DNA of 53,646 bases from Oscillospiraceae bacterium (GCA_009786445.1 WQTE01000003.1:1-53646); one strand, 5' to 3'; shown: positions 15,474 to 23,954, numbered from the stretch's first letter. The notes: generated by a model not told the origin, from the letters alone. Program-made: numbers and translations.

Positions 15474-15989
15474 TCATAAATATCGACTTCCGATGTTTGC
15501 TTTTCCGACAATTTCGATATCAACTCCTCTGATTTTGATATTATTTATGACTTGTCGTACGACATTTTCTCCGTACTCTTCTTCAAATAACTCAACAAAA
15601 CTAATTGCGTATACTTCCAAGTATAGCCTGACATTTTTGGTTGCTCGAACCCTTACCTTGTCGCTGGTATATCGAAGCATTTTATATAAAGCAACGAAAT
15701 TTACACTCTCCCCGGAAAACTTGGTATGCTTCTTTACAAAATCATCGAATGTAGCGTATTCTATGCTCTTTGCAAATTTTATTGCTGTTCCAAGCGAACA
15801 ATCATCTTTCACTACATTTTCAAACATAAAGAGTAAAATGAAATGCAAAATATGTGTTTCGACATTTTTCCAAAAAGGATCTCTTTCCGTTAATAATGGA
15901 GGTAGACGTATAGAGTCCGCAACGCCATTATTGGTTGCATTATCATAGATATTTTTTGCGAGCATTTCTATTTCGTGCGGATCAATCAT
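15474..15989 (-). CDS. Hypothetical protein, 171 aa
   Basis: Starts at the ATG at 15989, preceded by GGAGG with seven bases' spacing; the longer frame overlaps the signal peptidase gene. The sequence is helical with a hydrophobic stretch F-I-L-L-F-M-F-E-N-V-V (about residues 47-57) and a C-terminal part rich in Val and Arg. No family is recognised. It sits in the AT-rich block between the signal peptidase and the zinc-ribbon protein, all in the same direction with short gaps, so probably one operon. Confidence 0.5.
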   Translation of the reverse strand: MIDPHEIEMLAKNIYDNATNNGVADSIRLPPLLTERDPFWKNVETHILHFILLFMFENVVKDDCSLGTAIKFAKSIEYATFDDFVKKHTKFSGESVNFVALYKMLRYTSDKVRVRATKNVRLYLEVYAISFVELFEEEYGENVVRQVINNIKIRGVDIEIVGKANIGSRYL

Positions 15990-16005
15990 AATGCGCCTCC
16001 GATTG

Positions 16006-16422
16006 TTATAAAATACGTCCAAAACTGCGAAATGGGAAAACTCGTAAGACGGCAATTCCCACTATTTGCGTTGAACAGATGAACCCGAAATCTTTGCTAT
16101 CAAAACTCAAATTGTAATTATCTCCTGTGATAAAAAATTTTCGCAATTCATTAAAATAAGAAATATACGTCACTCTTTTTACAAGTAATTTCCCATCAAT
16201 ATTTGCAATAACAATATCGCCTAGTTGAGCATTATTTAAGCTGAACTTTTGAAATATAATTACATCGCCGCTACAAAAAGTCGGATGCATTGATTCCCCA
16301 AAAATTACTATATTATCAAACGCAAATGTGCGAAAAAACATCAGAAATATGATGGAGGAAAACAGAAATATAACATGTTGTTTATTTTTATTGAATACGT
16401 CTGTGACATCATTCGATTTCAT
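16006..16422 (-). CDS. Type I signal peptidase
   Basis: 138 aa. One N-terminal membrane anchor (about residues 16-35), then the catalytic serine in G-E-S-M-H-P-T (Ser44) and the general-base lysine in L-V-K-R-V-T (Lys82), the S26 family dyad. It is shorter than housekeeping LepB, and C-terminal box E (G-D-N) is present as T-G-D-N-Y. Element-encoded signal peptidases usually process surface proteins or pilin-like components of conjugation. Its ATG overlaps the stop of the exonuclease-like gene by four bases. Confidence 0.85.
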   Translation of the reverse strand: MKSNDVTDVFNKNKQHVIFLFSSIIFLMFFRTFAFDNIVIFGESMHPTFCSGDVIIFQKFSLNNAQLGDIVIANIDGKLLVKRVTYISYFNELRKFFITGDNYNLSFDSKDFGFICSTQIVGIAVLRVFPFRSFGRIL

Positions 16423-17138
16423 ATCGAAACCCTTTCGTAAAGCCTTGTGTAGTTATCATTGTTTTTAAACCTTACATATGTTACGTTATCAAATTTGCTC
16501 ATAGGTTCCCCAGTAACGTAACCGAAAATATTTACATATTTTGCAAGGTCGTCTCTTTCTTTCATTAATGCTTTTAGTAACTCATATAATGAGCTGACTG
16601 CTTTAAGTTCATTGTTTGTGTTTTTAGCGATAAGGTTATATTTACTTAGTGCATGATTTATTTTGCATGGAAAACCGTTTCTATCCCTGTAGATGGAAAG
16701 TAAGTCTAAAATGTCCGTACTATTAAAGATATTCACAACTCCGTTTAGTTCAAAAAACTTATTAATGAAACACATGCTTAGCTGAGCGTTGTAGGTTACA
16801 AAAAGCGGTAATTCGTGACTAAAAAGTTTTGAAATAATTTCGCAAGCCGATTCTTTACTAATTGTCTTTACGCCTTTATCATCGCTCAACACGCAGTTAT
16901 TATTAGTTTTAATACTAAAAGACAAATCACTGCTAATGCTTGCTGAGTTATTATTGTTATCGCAAGCTAGCGTTAATGAAGAAAAATTGACTATGCTATT
17001 CTTCGCATAGTTTGTTCCGTTCGTAGTTATGTTATATAAAACGATATGTTTATAACACGTAAAAAGAGGCTCGCTCAACGCATTTATTGTTGACTCAATA
17101 TCTGCTAAATATTCATTTTTACTTTTGAAATTTTGCAT
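16419..17138 (-). CDS. Degenerate DnaQ-like exonuclease protein, catalytic residues lost
   Basis: 239 aa. The second half follows the PolC/DnaQ 3'-5' exonuclease layout: F-V-T-Y-N-A-Q-L (motif II position), D-I-L-D-L-L-S-I-Y, a short helix bundle and Y-V-N-I-F-G-Y-V-T-G with a terminal V-T-Y-V strand. Every catalytic acid is replaced. Motif I (usually D-x-E-T-T-G) reads Y-N-I-T-T-N-G, motif II lacks its Asp and motif III lacks its His and Asp. It is rich in Asn and Ser and encoded by very AT-rich DNA. A non-catalytic nucleic-acid-binding role or decay are both possible. Confidence 0.55.
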   Translation of the reverse strand: MQNFKSKNEYLADIESTINALSEPLFTCYKHIVLYNITTNGTNYAKNSIVNFSSLTLACDNNNNSASISSDLSFSIKTNNNCVLSDDKGVKTISKESACEIISKLFSHELPLFVTYNAQLSMCFINKFFELNGVVNIFNSTDILDLLSIYRDRNGFPCKINHALSKYNLIAKNTNNELKAVSSLYELLKALMKERDDLAKYVNIFGYVTGEPMSKFDNVTYVRFKNNDNYTRLYERVSI

Positions 17139-17306
17139 TGGTAACCCTCGCTTAATCGTTCAGAATAATGGGACTAAAGGTATGGCAATAAATTTGCAAA
17201 GCACCCCAAAATATTCTGTTCCCTTACTCAAGGTTAATGGTTTTTCCTCCAGGTACGGAATGCTTCCATTTGTCATTCATGTAGTCAAGTAATTTTGCAT
17301 ACTTTG

Positions 17307-17492
17307 TTATTTACCTTTTTCGGACAACAGACTTTCAAAAAAATAAGTTGCGCCGTGTGTACTCATATCACAGTTTATCAAGAGGACACGCTTTCCGCAG
17401 GTTGCAAGTAACTGTGAAAGCGAAATAGCAAGCGTTGTTTTGCCGCTACCGCCCTTGCCGCTTATTATAGCTAAACTTTCAATCTTAGACAT
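17307..17492 (-). pseudogene. Truncated ParA/MinD-type ATPase, N-terminal fragment
   Basis: 61 codons from the ATG at 17492 (GGAGG six bases upstream). It has a perfect deviant Walker A, G-K-G-G-S-G-K-T-T, and the following helix and strand, but stops after S-E-K-G-K where the family continues for about 200 residues. No continuation is visible in any frame in the 170 bases downstream. That stretch (17139-17306) holds no convincing gene. It is distinct from the intact ParA at 22956. Either a remnant or a minimal ATPase fragment. Confidence 0.6.
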
Positions 17493-17515
17493 GTTCGCCC
17501 TCCTCGCGTTCCTTG

Positions 17516-17866
17516 CTACGTTCCCCATTGTAAACACCCTCTTTTCTCGCACTTTCCCTGTATATGTCCGTTTAGCTTTATTGAGTACTTGAGCTGTTCC
17601 TCACAAACGGGGCATTCAATTTCGCCTGTAGTTCCCGTCTCTCCTTCTGAGTGCTCCTCACATAAGTGCATAGCCTTTATGATGTTTTCTGTAAAGTCTT
17701 TATCTTCCATCAGTTTTCCCTCCTTTTCGATTGAACCATGCTTCACGAGTTGCCTTGTGCCGCTTATGGTTCCTTTTTCCCATTCTCGCATGTGCTCACA
17801 CTGGTATTCTCTGCCTTTCTCGGTTAACCCATCGTAGCCGTTTTGCTCTAAATATTCTTTCGCCAT
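17516..17866 (-). CDS. Small protein with C-terminal zinc-finger-like cysteines
   Basis: About 117 aa from the ATG at 17866; a longer frame reaches into the upstream gene. It has a helical N-terminus (E-Y-L-E-Q-N-G-Y), a polar middle, and a C-terminal C-P-V-C plus C-E-K-R-G-C pair that could hold one zinc. The ribosome binding site is weak at this start (AGTTAAAG); GAGGAAGG lies further upstream. No family is recognised. Confidence 0.45.
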   Translation of the reverse strand: MAKEYLEQNGYDGLTEKGREYQCEHMREWEKGTISGTRQLVKHGSIEKEGKLMEDKDFTENIIKAMHLCEEHSEGETGTTGEIECPVCEEQLKYSIKLNGHIQGKCEKRGCLQWGT

Positions 17867-17877
17867 TTCTTTAACTG

Positions 17878-18507
17878 TTATGCATTCATTTCCTTCCTCA
17901 AGTCGTTTTTTATGTAATAGTTTCTTCCGTGCTTTTTGCATAGCTCAACACATTTATGCCCGAACTCGAACCAATTTATATCTGATGGTTGGTAGTTTAG
18001 TTTTCCAATTCTGAAAAGGTCAATATGCCACGCTGTCCGTATCAGAAAATAAACCATATCGGGGTCGTACACGGGTTCGAGTGATACCCATGTTTTTATG
18101 CATCTGTTTCTTGCTCGTTCCAATGACTCTAGGCGGTCAAAAGTAGTAGCGGCATTTGGCTCTAACTGCTTTTGCCACTCTCCGTTGGGCACTGTATATG
18201 TTGTTCCGAACCAATCATTGCTATCAAGCAAATCAAAATCACGTTCAGCAATTTCGCCACCCTTTGTAAGTATCTGCACATGATTACCACTGCCATAAGC
18301 TACGCCGCCGAGTCTTACAGGCTTATCCGCCCACATCTCCCATTGATCTTTTAAGTATTCGCAATACGGCATATCCCACGTAAACGTACACGATATGTGA
18401 ATCTCGTCATGTTCGGGGATTATAAGCCCCGGTGGTTCGCCTATGAAAACCATATCATCATCGGGAGTATATGAAGTTTTCTGTGGGAATACTCTGATTA
18501 TTTTCAA
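17878..18507 (-). CDS. Chimeric remnant of an SPL-family radical SAM protein
   Basis: 209 aa. TTG at 18505-18507 is chosen: GGAG lies eight bases upstream and it overlaps the stop of the PAPS-reductase-family gene. The first 75 residues (F-P-x-K-T-S-Y-T-P-D-D, then E-I-H-I-S-C-T-F-T-W-D) match the start of a phage/element protein. From about residue 78 on, I-L-T-K-G-G, R-D-F-D-L-L, W-V-S-L-E-P-V-Y-D-P and G-K-L-N-Y match the C-terminal half of spore-photoproduct-lyase-like radical SAM proteins. The C-x3-C-x2-C iron-sulfur motif expected between is absent, so radical SAM chemistry should be lost. It looks like an in-frame deletion or fusion. Confidence 0.6.
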   Translation of the reverse strand: MKIIRVFPQKTSYTPDDDMVFIGEPPGLIIPEHDEIHISCTFTWDMPYCEYLKDQWEMWADKPVRLGGVAYGSGNHVQILTKGGEIAERDFDLLDSNDWFGTTYTVPNGEWQKQLEPNAATTFDRLESLERARNRCIKTWVSLEPVYDPDMVYFLIRTAWHIDLFRIGKLNYQPSDINWFEFGHKCVELCKKHGRNYYIKNDLRKEMNA

Positions 18508-19394
18508 AATTCCATCTCCATTTGATTTTCGTCTACGGCTTGCGACTTCTCTGACAACCACCAGTCGAAGCATTCTTCACCAGTGCGATACCTCGCTCTT
18601 GTTCCATCTTTCTCATATCCAACGCCGTCTATGCGGCACTGCTCAATCATTCTGTCAAATGCTTTGATATATAAGTTTTTGTATTTCGGATAGAGCGCAA
18701 ATTCTGCCGCTCTATTGCTGTTTTCCGGACACCCTACACACCCCACGCGACCGGCGCGACCTTTTAACTCATACAGTGGATTTGATTTACAGCCATAATG
18801 GTCAAGAAATTCCCAAATATCAGAGGTTGACCAATCAATTATTGGATTAAGAAAACGCTTCCCTTTTGTGATACAGCTTTCGACCATCTTTCGGCTTTCG
18901 TGGTTGTCAGAATTTAATATCAATCCCTCACCTTTTTTCGGCACATACACCTCTGCTAATCCTCTTGTAGCTTTGCGGCGTGGACTTTCTCCCCAACGGA
19001 CACCTGTTGCGACAAATCTATTTACCCCGCCGCGCTCTTTCAGATATTTACAGCAGTATTTTCTAGTGCGGGTCGGCGGCATACGTTGCTTAACAATCAA
19101 ATCCCACATGGATATTTCAGGCATTGAAATAATAATATTAGGAATCGAGCGAATGTAGTAAACTGTTTCGGGAGCATCTACTGTTGTGTGATTATGTACC
19201 AAATCATACTTCACGCCCGATAGCTCAAAGAGGATTCGTAGCACATCGCTATCTTTACCGCCGCTATAGGCCACATAGTAAGGGGCAAGATGTGCGAGCA
19301 TTTCTGACTGCGAAGGGTCGAATGTTTTTATTCGGTCGATTGCAGTCTTGACCTTATCCACTTTTCCGAATAGTGTAGTTTCTATCAGTGCCAT
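18504..19394 (-). CDS. PAPS-reductase-family (PP-loop ATPase) protein
   Basis: 296 aa. The N-terminal Y-V-A-Y-S-G-G-K-D-S (about residue 44) is the PP-loop of ATP pyrophosphatases. Later features are a C-C-K-Y-L-K-E segment, R-W-G-E-S, P-I-I-D-W-S-T-S-D-I-W-E-F and a C-V-G-C-P cluster that could hold a metal. This is the phage/mobile-element branch of the PAPS reductase/DndC family, not the sulfate-assimilation enzyme; no other sulfur genes are nearby. It lies between the cytosine methyltransferase and the radical-SAM remnant, so a DNA or tRNA modification role is plausible by context. The ATG at 19394 closely follows the methyltransferase stop. Confidence 0.8.
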   Translation of the reverse strand: MALIETTLFGKVDKVKTAIDRIKTFDPSQSEMLAHLAPYYVAYSGGKDSDVLRILFELSGVKYDLVHNHTTVDAPETVYYIRSIPNIIISMPEISMWDLIVKQRMPPTRTRKYCCKYLKERGGVNRFVATGVRWGESPRRKATRGLAEVYVPKKGEGLILNSDNHESRKMVESCITKGKRFLNPIIDWSTSDIWEFLDHYGCKSNPLYELKGRAGRVGCVGCPENSNRAAEFALYPKYKNLYIKAFDRMIEQCRIDGVGYEKDGTRARYRTGEECFDWWLSEKSQAVDENQMEMEF

Positions 19395-19401
19395 CACTTA
19401 T

Positions 19402-20967
19402 CTACCCTGCCATTTCCTCAATCAACTTTGACATTGTTGTTATCTTTTTTCCGCACAACTCGGGAAGATTTGCTCTGACAATCGCCTCTGAAAATGGCGG
19501 CGGTACCGCATTCCCACAGCGAGCAATTTGCGCCGCCTTACTTATCGGTGAGCCTAGCGCACCAGCATCTATCACATAATCAGGCGGGAAACCCTGAGCA
19601 TTAAAAAGCTCTCTAGGCGTGAGCATTCGCAAGCCTATGTCTGTTATTGCATACTGCTGACCGTGTACGGTGACAAGTCCTAAGCGGTCTTTTGGTGTGA
19701 TAGTATGTGCCGGGGCAGTTATATCTTGTGCATCATCACCACCGTAATATTTGATAAGTAGCGTTCTAACTTCCCCAAAATGCCCTGCGCTCGTAAGTAT
19801 TGTGTTTAGTGGTTTTCTAAGATCTTGACCGATGCTGTTATTACGAAACAATGTCAGATGTGAGGTGACTAGTGCGTTATGGTCGATTGAGGTTACTGTG
19901 CTTAGCGGCTCTGTGACACTGTTTCCTTTTCCATCATAACCACCACTATAGTATTTGCTGAGAAAAGACATCACCACGCCGTAGCGGTTTTCGGTGTCTA
20001 CGGTTAGCAGAGGGTTTTCGGGGGATTGTCCTCGGGTTTCGTCTTTGCCTTGTTCATCATGGTATTGAATTAGTGTTGGTGCAACAAGATATTGTTTACA
20101 GCTTGATACAACCGTGCTTATAGGCTCGCACTGACCGATTGCAACTATGAACGGATTAGGATTGTCGAGTACAAACTTCTTTATCCCTCGCGCAATGCGA
20201 CGGAGTGTGTTTTCTGCAAGCGGTCTCACCGCTCTTACGCCATATTGTTGCCGTATTTGCTCAGATGTAGCGAAGATTGAAGGACACGGAATAGTCCAGT
20301 CAATTATCTCTGCGGCTGTGCGCCACAGTTTGAGCTTCCCAAGTTTGACAGCGTTACTATCTGGTGCGCCGTGTGATGGTTGCGGCCAGACTATAGGCGC
20401 ATTATCACACCGAGCAATCATAAAAAGTCGTTTTCGCATAGTTGGTGCTCCATAGTCGTAGGCACGTAATTCTTTTAACTCTATCTGATAACCATACATT
20501 TCAAGTGCAGAAATAAAATTACGAAATGTCTGCCCTTTTTTAGAAACAATAGACTTGCCCTGTTTACAAAGAGGTCCCCAATCCTTAAACTCTTCTACAT
20601 TTTCCAAAACTATAACTCTTGGTTTAACAGATGCTGCCCATCGTACAGCAATCCAGGCAAGCCCTCTAATTTCCTTTTTACGAGGCTTGCCTCCCCGAGC
20701 CTTGCTGAAATGAGTGCAATCGGGAGATAGCCATACAAGCGCAACACGTTGTCCTGATGTTACTTCCTTTGGGTCTACTTTCCACACATTCTCGCAATAA
20801 TGCCTTGTGTAGGGGTGGTTGCGCTTGTGCATTTCTATAGCTTCAGGGTCGTGATTAATTGCTATATCCACCGGGCGACCTGTGGCAAGCTCTATCCCAG
20901 TTGAAGCTCCGCCTCCGCCGGCGAAATTGTCTATAATCAGTTCATTATGCAAAGGTATATTTTTCAT
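19402..20967 (-). CDS. C5-cytosine DNA methyltransferase
   Basis: 521 aa. Motif I is F-A-G-G-G-G-A-S (about 15-22), motif IV is S-P-D-C-T-H-F-S with the catalytic Cys84 (P-C in most members), motif VI is E-N-V near 122, and the late motifs with R-x-L-T-P-R-E and N-A-V-P-P-P-F close the domain. It transfers a methyl group from SAM to C5 of cytosine. No restriction nuclease is adjacent, so it likely masks the element from host restriction. It lies 23 bases after the ParB gene on the minus strand. Confidence 0.92.
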   Translation of the reverse strand: MKNIPLHNELIIDNFAGGGGASTGIELATGRPVDIAINHDPEAIEMHKRNHPYTRHYCENVWKVDPKEVTSGQRVALVWLSPDCTHFSKARGGKPRKKEIRGLAWIAVRWAASVKPRVIVLENVEEFKDWGPLCKQGKSIVSKKGQTFRNFISALEMYGYQIELKELRAYDYGAPTMRKRLFMIARCDNAPIVWPQPSHGAPDSNAVKLGKLKLWRTAAEIIDWTIPCPSIFATSEQIRQQYGVRAVRPLAENTLRRIARGIKKFVLDNPNPFIVAIGQCEPISTVVSSCKQYLVAPTLIQYHDEQGKDETRGQSPENPLLTVDTENRYGVVMSFLSKYYSGGYDGKGNSVTEPLSTVTSIDHNALVTSHLTLFRNNSIGQDLRKPLNTILTSAGHFGEVRTLLIKYYGGDDAQDITAPAHTITPKDRLGLVTVHGQQYAITDIGLRMLTPRELFNAQGFPPDYVIDAGALGSPISKAAQIARCGNAVPPPFSEAIVRANLPELCGKKITTMSKLIEEMAG

Positions 20968-20990
20968 CGTTTAACCACCCATATAAGTTT

Positions 20991-22259
20991 TTACTTTGCA
21001 ACAGTTGCAATTTCTGTCAAAACAGTTTCCAACTCATCAGAAATATTGTATTTACTTGAAATAACTTTCATTTCATCAATTATGTCAATGATGGTATTGG
21101 CTATCATTCTCAGCTCATCAGCGGCAACATCATCAGAAGAAAAAGCATAATCCCCACCTATGCAGTCGCCAATATTCCTGACAAGATTAAGCATTTTTGC
21201 CCCTGTGCGCACTCTTTGTTTTTCTTCAGTAATATCCTCACCGTGAGGACTATCGAAATCATCTGATACGCCAGCATCATCAACATCGTCGTCGTTTTCA
21301 TCTCCCTGTTGCGCAAGCCATTCAGCGTGTGCGCGGTCAGCATCGTCAGCATTTGCCGCAATTGGGTCAAACTCCCGCCTGACTTCACTGTTTCGGTTGC
21401 TACTACCTCCCGACTGACCGGGTTGCGTGTTCGCTTCGGTATATGTGTGTAAAGGCAATCCGCTGTCCTTCAGTTCATGCGGCACATACTCATTATTATC
21501 TGCTTCCATGGCATTGAGAGCATTATCCAAATCTTTCCACTGAGTTTTCCCTTTTTTAAACTCACTCACGATATAAGCGACGGTTTTTCGGGTCAAATCA
21601 TTGTCCGAATCTAAGCATTCTTTCATCATGTCATAAACTACAGACTGCTCATCTTCATTGAGAGTGAACAGTGGCTCTACACTTGACACCCCGATAATTT
21701 CAGTCTGTATCATGTCCAGTACCGGCTCTATGACCCTGCCTAGCTTGAGATACCTGTCAGCGTGCTTAACGCTGATTCCCAACCTGTCCGCGATCTCCTG
21801 CCTTACGCTCCCTTCAAATCCTATTGCCTCAAGATGCCGCTCAGCCAATTTCGTAAACTTGAAATACAGCAGCGGGTCTTTGGCCGTATCGCGCTGTGCA
21901 TTCGCAGACAGGACGTAGCTGTCCACGTCATTGGCATCGCTGAATGATTTTACCAAGCACGGGAATGTGCTTATCCCTTTTTTACGCCCTGCATTTCTGC
22001 GTCGGTGCCCAGACACAATCATGAACCTGCCTTCAGGCATGCCGAAAGCCGTTACTTCTATTGGGTCAAAGAAGCCGTGTTCATCTATACTTTTCTCCAG
22101 ATCCGCCGTATCGTTAATATCAAGGTCATTGTTCGGATAATCAAACAAACAATCATCGGCAATCATTTGCACTGTTATAACCTTTGCTTTTTCGGCATCT
22201 TTTTTTCCAACCTCGGAAAAAGTTTTCGCACTTGCTGCTTTTTTAAAATTCTTTGCCAT
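20991..22259 (-). CDS. ParB/KorB-like partition protein
   Basis: 422 aa. A ParB N-terminal domain holds the G-H-R-R motif at 84-87, in the place where CTP-binding ParB proteins carry G-E-R-R. A helix-turn-helix follows (about 150-172, with I-A-D-R-L-G-I-S-V-K-H-A-D-R-Y). The C-terminal 120 residues are acidic and low in complexity, then a helical end. With the ParA at 22956 it forms a partition pair. The canonical parS sequence was not seen. Instead an odd palindrome with the ParS-like half TCAC/GTGA occurs five times in the element, once inside this gene (21235-21249), reminiscent of KorB operators. That link is inference. Confidence 0.85.
   Translation of the reverse strand: MAKNFKKAASAKTFSEVGKKDAEKAKVITVQMIADDCLFDYPNNDLDINDTADLEKSIDEHGFFDPIEVTAFGMPEGRFMIVSGHRRRNAGRKKGISTFPCLVKSFSDANDVDSYVLSANAQRDTAKDPLLYFKFTKLAERHLEAIGFEGSVRQEIADRLGISVKHADRYLKLGRVIEPVLDMIQTEIIGVSSVEPLFTLNEDEQSVVYDMMKECLDSDNDLTRKTVAYIVSEFKKGKTQWKDLDNALNAMEADNNEYVPHELKDSGLPLHTYTEANTQPGQSGGSSNRNSEVRREFDPIAANADDADRAHAEWLAQQGDENDDDVDDAGVSDDFDSPHGEDITEEKQRVRTGAKMLNLVRNIGDCIGGDYAFSSDDVAADELRMIANTIIDIIDEMKVISSKYNISDELETVLTEIATVAK
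21235..21249. promoter_or_regulatory. 15-bp palindrome, site 3 of 5, inside parB
   Basis: TCCTCAC-C-GTGAGGA within the acidic low-complexity part of the ParB coding region, where the protein can tolerate the encoded residues. Its presence inside a gene argues for a site under selection and not a promoter operator. Confidence 0.65.
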
Positions 22260-22285
22260 TGCAATACTCCTTTCAGGTTTGCCAT

Positions 22286-22486
22286 TTATGGATCCATATG
22301 GATTTGATCGCCAAGCATGAATAGTTTTATATCTGGAAATTTTTGTGAAAACAGACTGGCATTAATGGTAAAAACAATATCGTCACCATGTATACCGCAC
22401 TCAGGATGGATTTTCTGCATTTCCCTTAAAACTACATCACTATACATTTTTTTGAGCTCTAGGTTGTCTCTGACTTTCTGTTTCAT
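22286..22486 (-). CDS. Small protein, 66 aa, last gene of the ParA unit
   Basis: Begins M-K-Q-K-V-R-D-N-L-E-L-K-K-M and continues as a small soluble domain ending L-G-D-Q-I-H-M-D-P. The ATG at 22486 adjoins the stop of the DUF3592-like gene. The first 14 codons recur, slightly changed, at 23910-23954 after the second DUF3592-like gene, showing that the whole unit was duplicated. Function unknown. Confidence 0.55.
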   Translation of the reverse strand: MKQKVRDNLELKKMYSDVVLREMQKIHPECGIHGDDIVFTINASLFSQKFPDIKLFMLGDQIHMDP

Positions 22487-22959
22487 TACGGTATCCTCGC
22501 ATGCGCTAACTCATCCATATCAATGCGATTATTGCTTGGATCAAGTGGGTCAAAAAGAGCTGTAATTGTACTGCCTATTGGGAATTCATGTATCGGATTA
22601 TTACTGAAAAGACTGCTTCTAATAATATGCCTAGTACCGTTTATTTCTGCCTCAGCAATAATTCGATAACCAATGGTTCCTCCAAAAAGGTTGGTTACAG
22701 GTTCAGTGTCAATAATGGTAGCAGTAGTTCGTGATGCGCTTTCTATAAACTCCTGAAGTTCAGCTTCACTGTTACGGATATTATTAATCTGCATACCACT
22801 AATGAGTATAAGTACAATTCCCATTATTGCGACTATTAATCCGTTAGTCTTGCCCTTTGAATAATCGTCATTAACTCCAATAAGTAATAAAATTACTCCT
22901 GCTGAGGATGCAATAAATCCTAAAACAGAAAAAATATAAAATAACGTGATCATGCTCAT
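22486..22959 (-). CDS. Membrane-anchored protein, DUF3592-like paralogue 2
   Basis: 157 aa. Two N-terminal membrane segments (about 5-27 and 38-56) precede an extracytoplasmic domain. It carries T-A-T-I-I-D-T-E-P-V-T-N, I-A-E-A-E-I-N-G-T-R-H, and E-F-P-I-G-S-T plus D-P-L-D-P-S-N-N-R. The ATG overlaps the ParA stop (ATGA), so translation is coupled. Paralogues lie at 10155 and 23951. The fixed position after ParA suggests an unknown membrane function linked to partition or transfer. Confidence 0.55.
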   Translation of the reverse strand: MSMITLFYIFSVLGFIASSAGVILLLIGVNDDYSKGKTNGLIVAIMGIVLILISGMQINNIRNSEAELQEFIESASRTTATIIDTEPVTNLFGGTIGYRIIAEAEINGTRHIIRSSLFSNNPIHEFPIGSTITALFDPLDPSNNRIDMDELAHARIP

Positions 22960-23771
22960 AAAGAAAAACCTACCTTTCTATTTATTTCACCTACCAAAGA
23001 TTCGTATGCACTGCGACTCTTTGATTCCTTTTTGTAATAACTAATCGGCCTGCCGAACATAACACCTTCGCGCACATCTGCTGCAAGCGGTATCTGTATG
23101 TCAATAAATGTTTCAAAGCTCAATAGTTTCTCCCGGATATAGCGGTCAACGCTACAGTTAGCCATGTATCGGGCAAGGAATACGCCAACGATATTGAGCG
23201 TGGGGTTGACGACCCGTGCCGCCTGTATTGTGTCCATAATGTCACCGTAGCCACTGACACTGTGTATGTCACTTGAAAACGGCGCAATCACATGGTCAAC
23301 CAGATACCCAAGGCATATCTCGTTGAGCGTTTTATTACTAGGCGGCATATCAACCAAAACGTAGTCTATATTTTCCTGTGCCACGTAGGAATCGATGGAC
23401 TCACTGAACTTTTCAGCTTTGGCTTCCTGAAGTTTAGCCTCATTTTCAAGCCTTACATCCCCGCAGAGAAGATTTACTCCAAAATATGCCGGGCGAGCAT
23501 TGCCATGAGCCGGGAACAAGGCGCGAAAGTGGCTGCTTATATCACCATCCAGCAAAGCATCATAAACTGTATGCATAAGATGTTCGCCATAATCCGGACT
23601 TTTGTTATAATCGCAGTGCATCAAAAACGTATCTGTGGAATTACACTGCTTGTCAAGGTCGATTACCAGCACTTTTTTTCCGGATTTTGACAATACTCCC
23701 GCAATATGAAACAGTGATGTGGACTTCCCACAGCCGCCTTTGCCGTTAAGAAAAGCTATCTTTATTGCCAT
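22956..23771 (-). CDS. parA: ParA partition ATPase
   Basis: 271 aa from the ATG at 23771, chosen because AAAGGAG lies upstream; an earlier ATG at 23813 overlaps the zinc-ribbon gene. The deviant Walker A N-G-K-G-G-C-G-K-S-T lies at about 9-18, Walker A' V-L-V-I-D-L-D-K-Q near 34-42 and Walker B V-L-V-D-M-P-P-S near 140. This is a ParA/Soj ATPase that would move ParB-bound element DNA along the nucleoid. Its last 30 residues (P-I-S-Y-Y-K-K-E-S-K) are repeated as a remnant at 24604-24708. Confidence 0.88.
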   Translation of the reverse strand: MAIKIAFLNGKGGCGKSTSLFHIAGVLSKSGKKVLVIDLDKQCNSTDTFLMHCDYNKSPDYGEHLMHTVYDALLDGDISSHFRALFPAHGNARPAYFGVNLLCGDVRLENEAKLQEAKAEKFSESIDSYVAQENIDYVLVDMPPSNKTLNEICLGYLVDHVIAPFSSDIHSVSGYGDIMDTIQAARVVNPTLNIVGVFLARYMANCSVDRYIREKLLSFETFIDIQIPLAADVREGVMFGRPISYYKKESKSRSAYESLVGEINRKVGFSL

Positions 23772-23785
23772 ATCTAACAACTCCT

Positions 23786-23890
23786 TTATCCCTTGTGCCC
23801 ACATTTCGGGCATATGTACGTGTTAAGGTCAATTTCTGCCTTGCATATTGGGCAATAATATGTGTACCATTTTCTAAACAAAAAAATCAT
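23786..23890 (-). CDS. 34-aa zinc-ribbon peptide
   Basis: A short gene between the duplicated units. The ATG (23888-23890) follows GAGGAG by eight bases. The product ends with C-P-I-C-K-A-E-I and C-P-K-C-G-H-K-G, a compact four-cysteine zinc ribbon of the kind fused to or placed beside membrane and partition proteins. Its stop lies 14 bases before the ParA start. Confidence 0.6.
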   Translation of the reverse strand: MIFLFRKWYTYYCPICKAEIDLNTYICPKCGHKG

Positions 23891-23909
23891 TTCATAGTCT
23901 CCTCAGCTA

Positions 23910-23954
23910 TTACATTTTTTTAAGTTCTAGGTTGCTTCTTATTTTCTGTTTCAT
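23910..23954 (-). pseudogene. 14-codon remnant of the 66-aa gene
   Basis: ATG at 23952-23954, overlapping the stop of the third DUF3592-like gene (ATGA), encodes M-K-Q-K-I-R-S-N-L-E-L-K-K-M and then stops exactly where the 22-bp repeat begins. It matches the first 14 residues of the gene at 22286-22486 with few changes. Confidence 0.65.

Noticed and set aside
17139-17306. Small frame beginning M-T-N-G-S after the ParA fragment
   Set aside because: About 38 codons, poor context and no homology to ParA; the gap holds no convincing gene.
20991-23771. Canonical parS (TGTTTCACGTGAAACA) near the partition genes
   Set aside because: Not found in the window; only the odd palindrome with a related TCAC/GTGA core is present.
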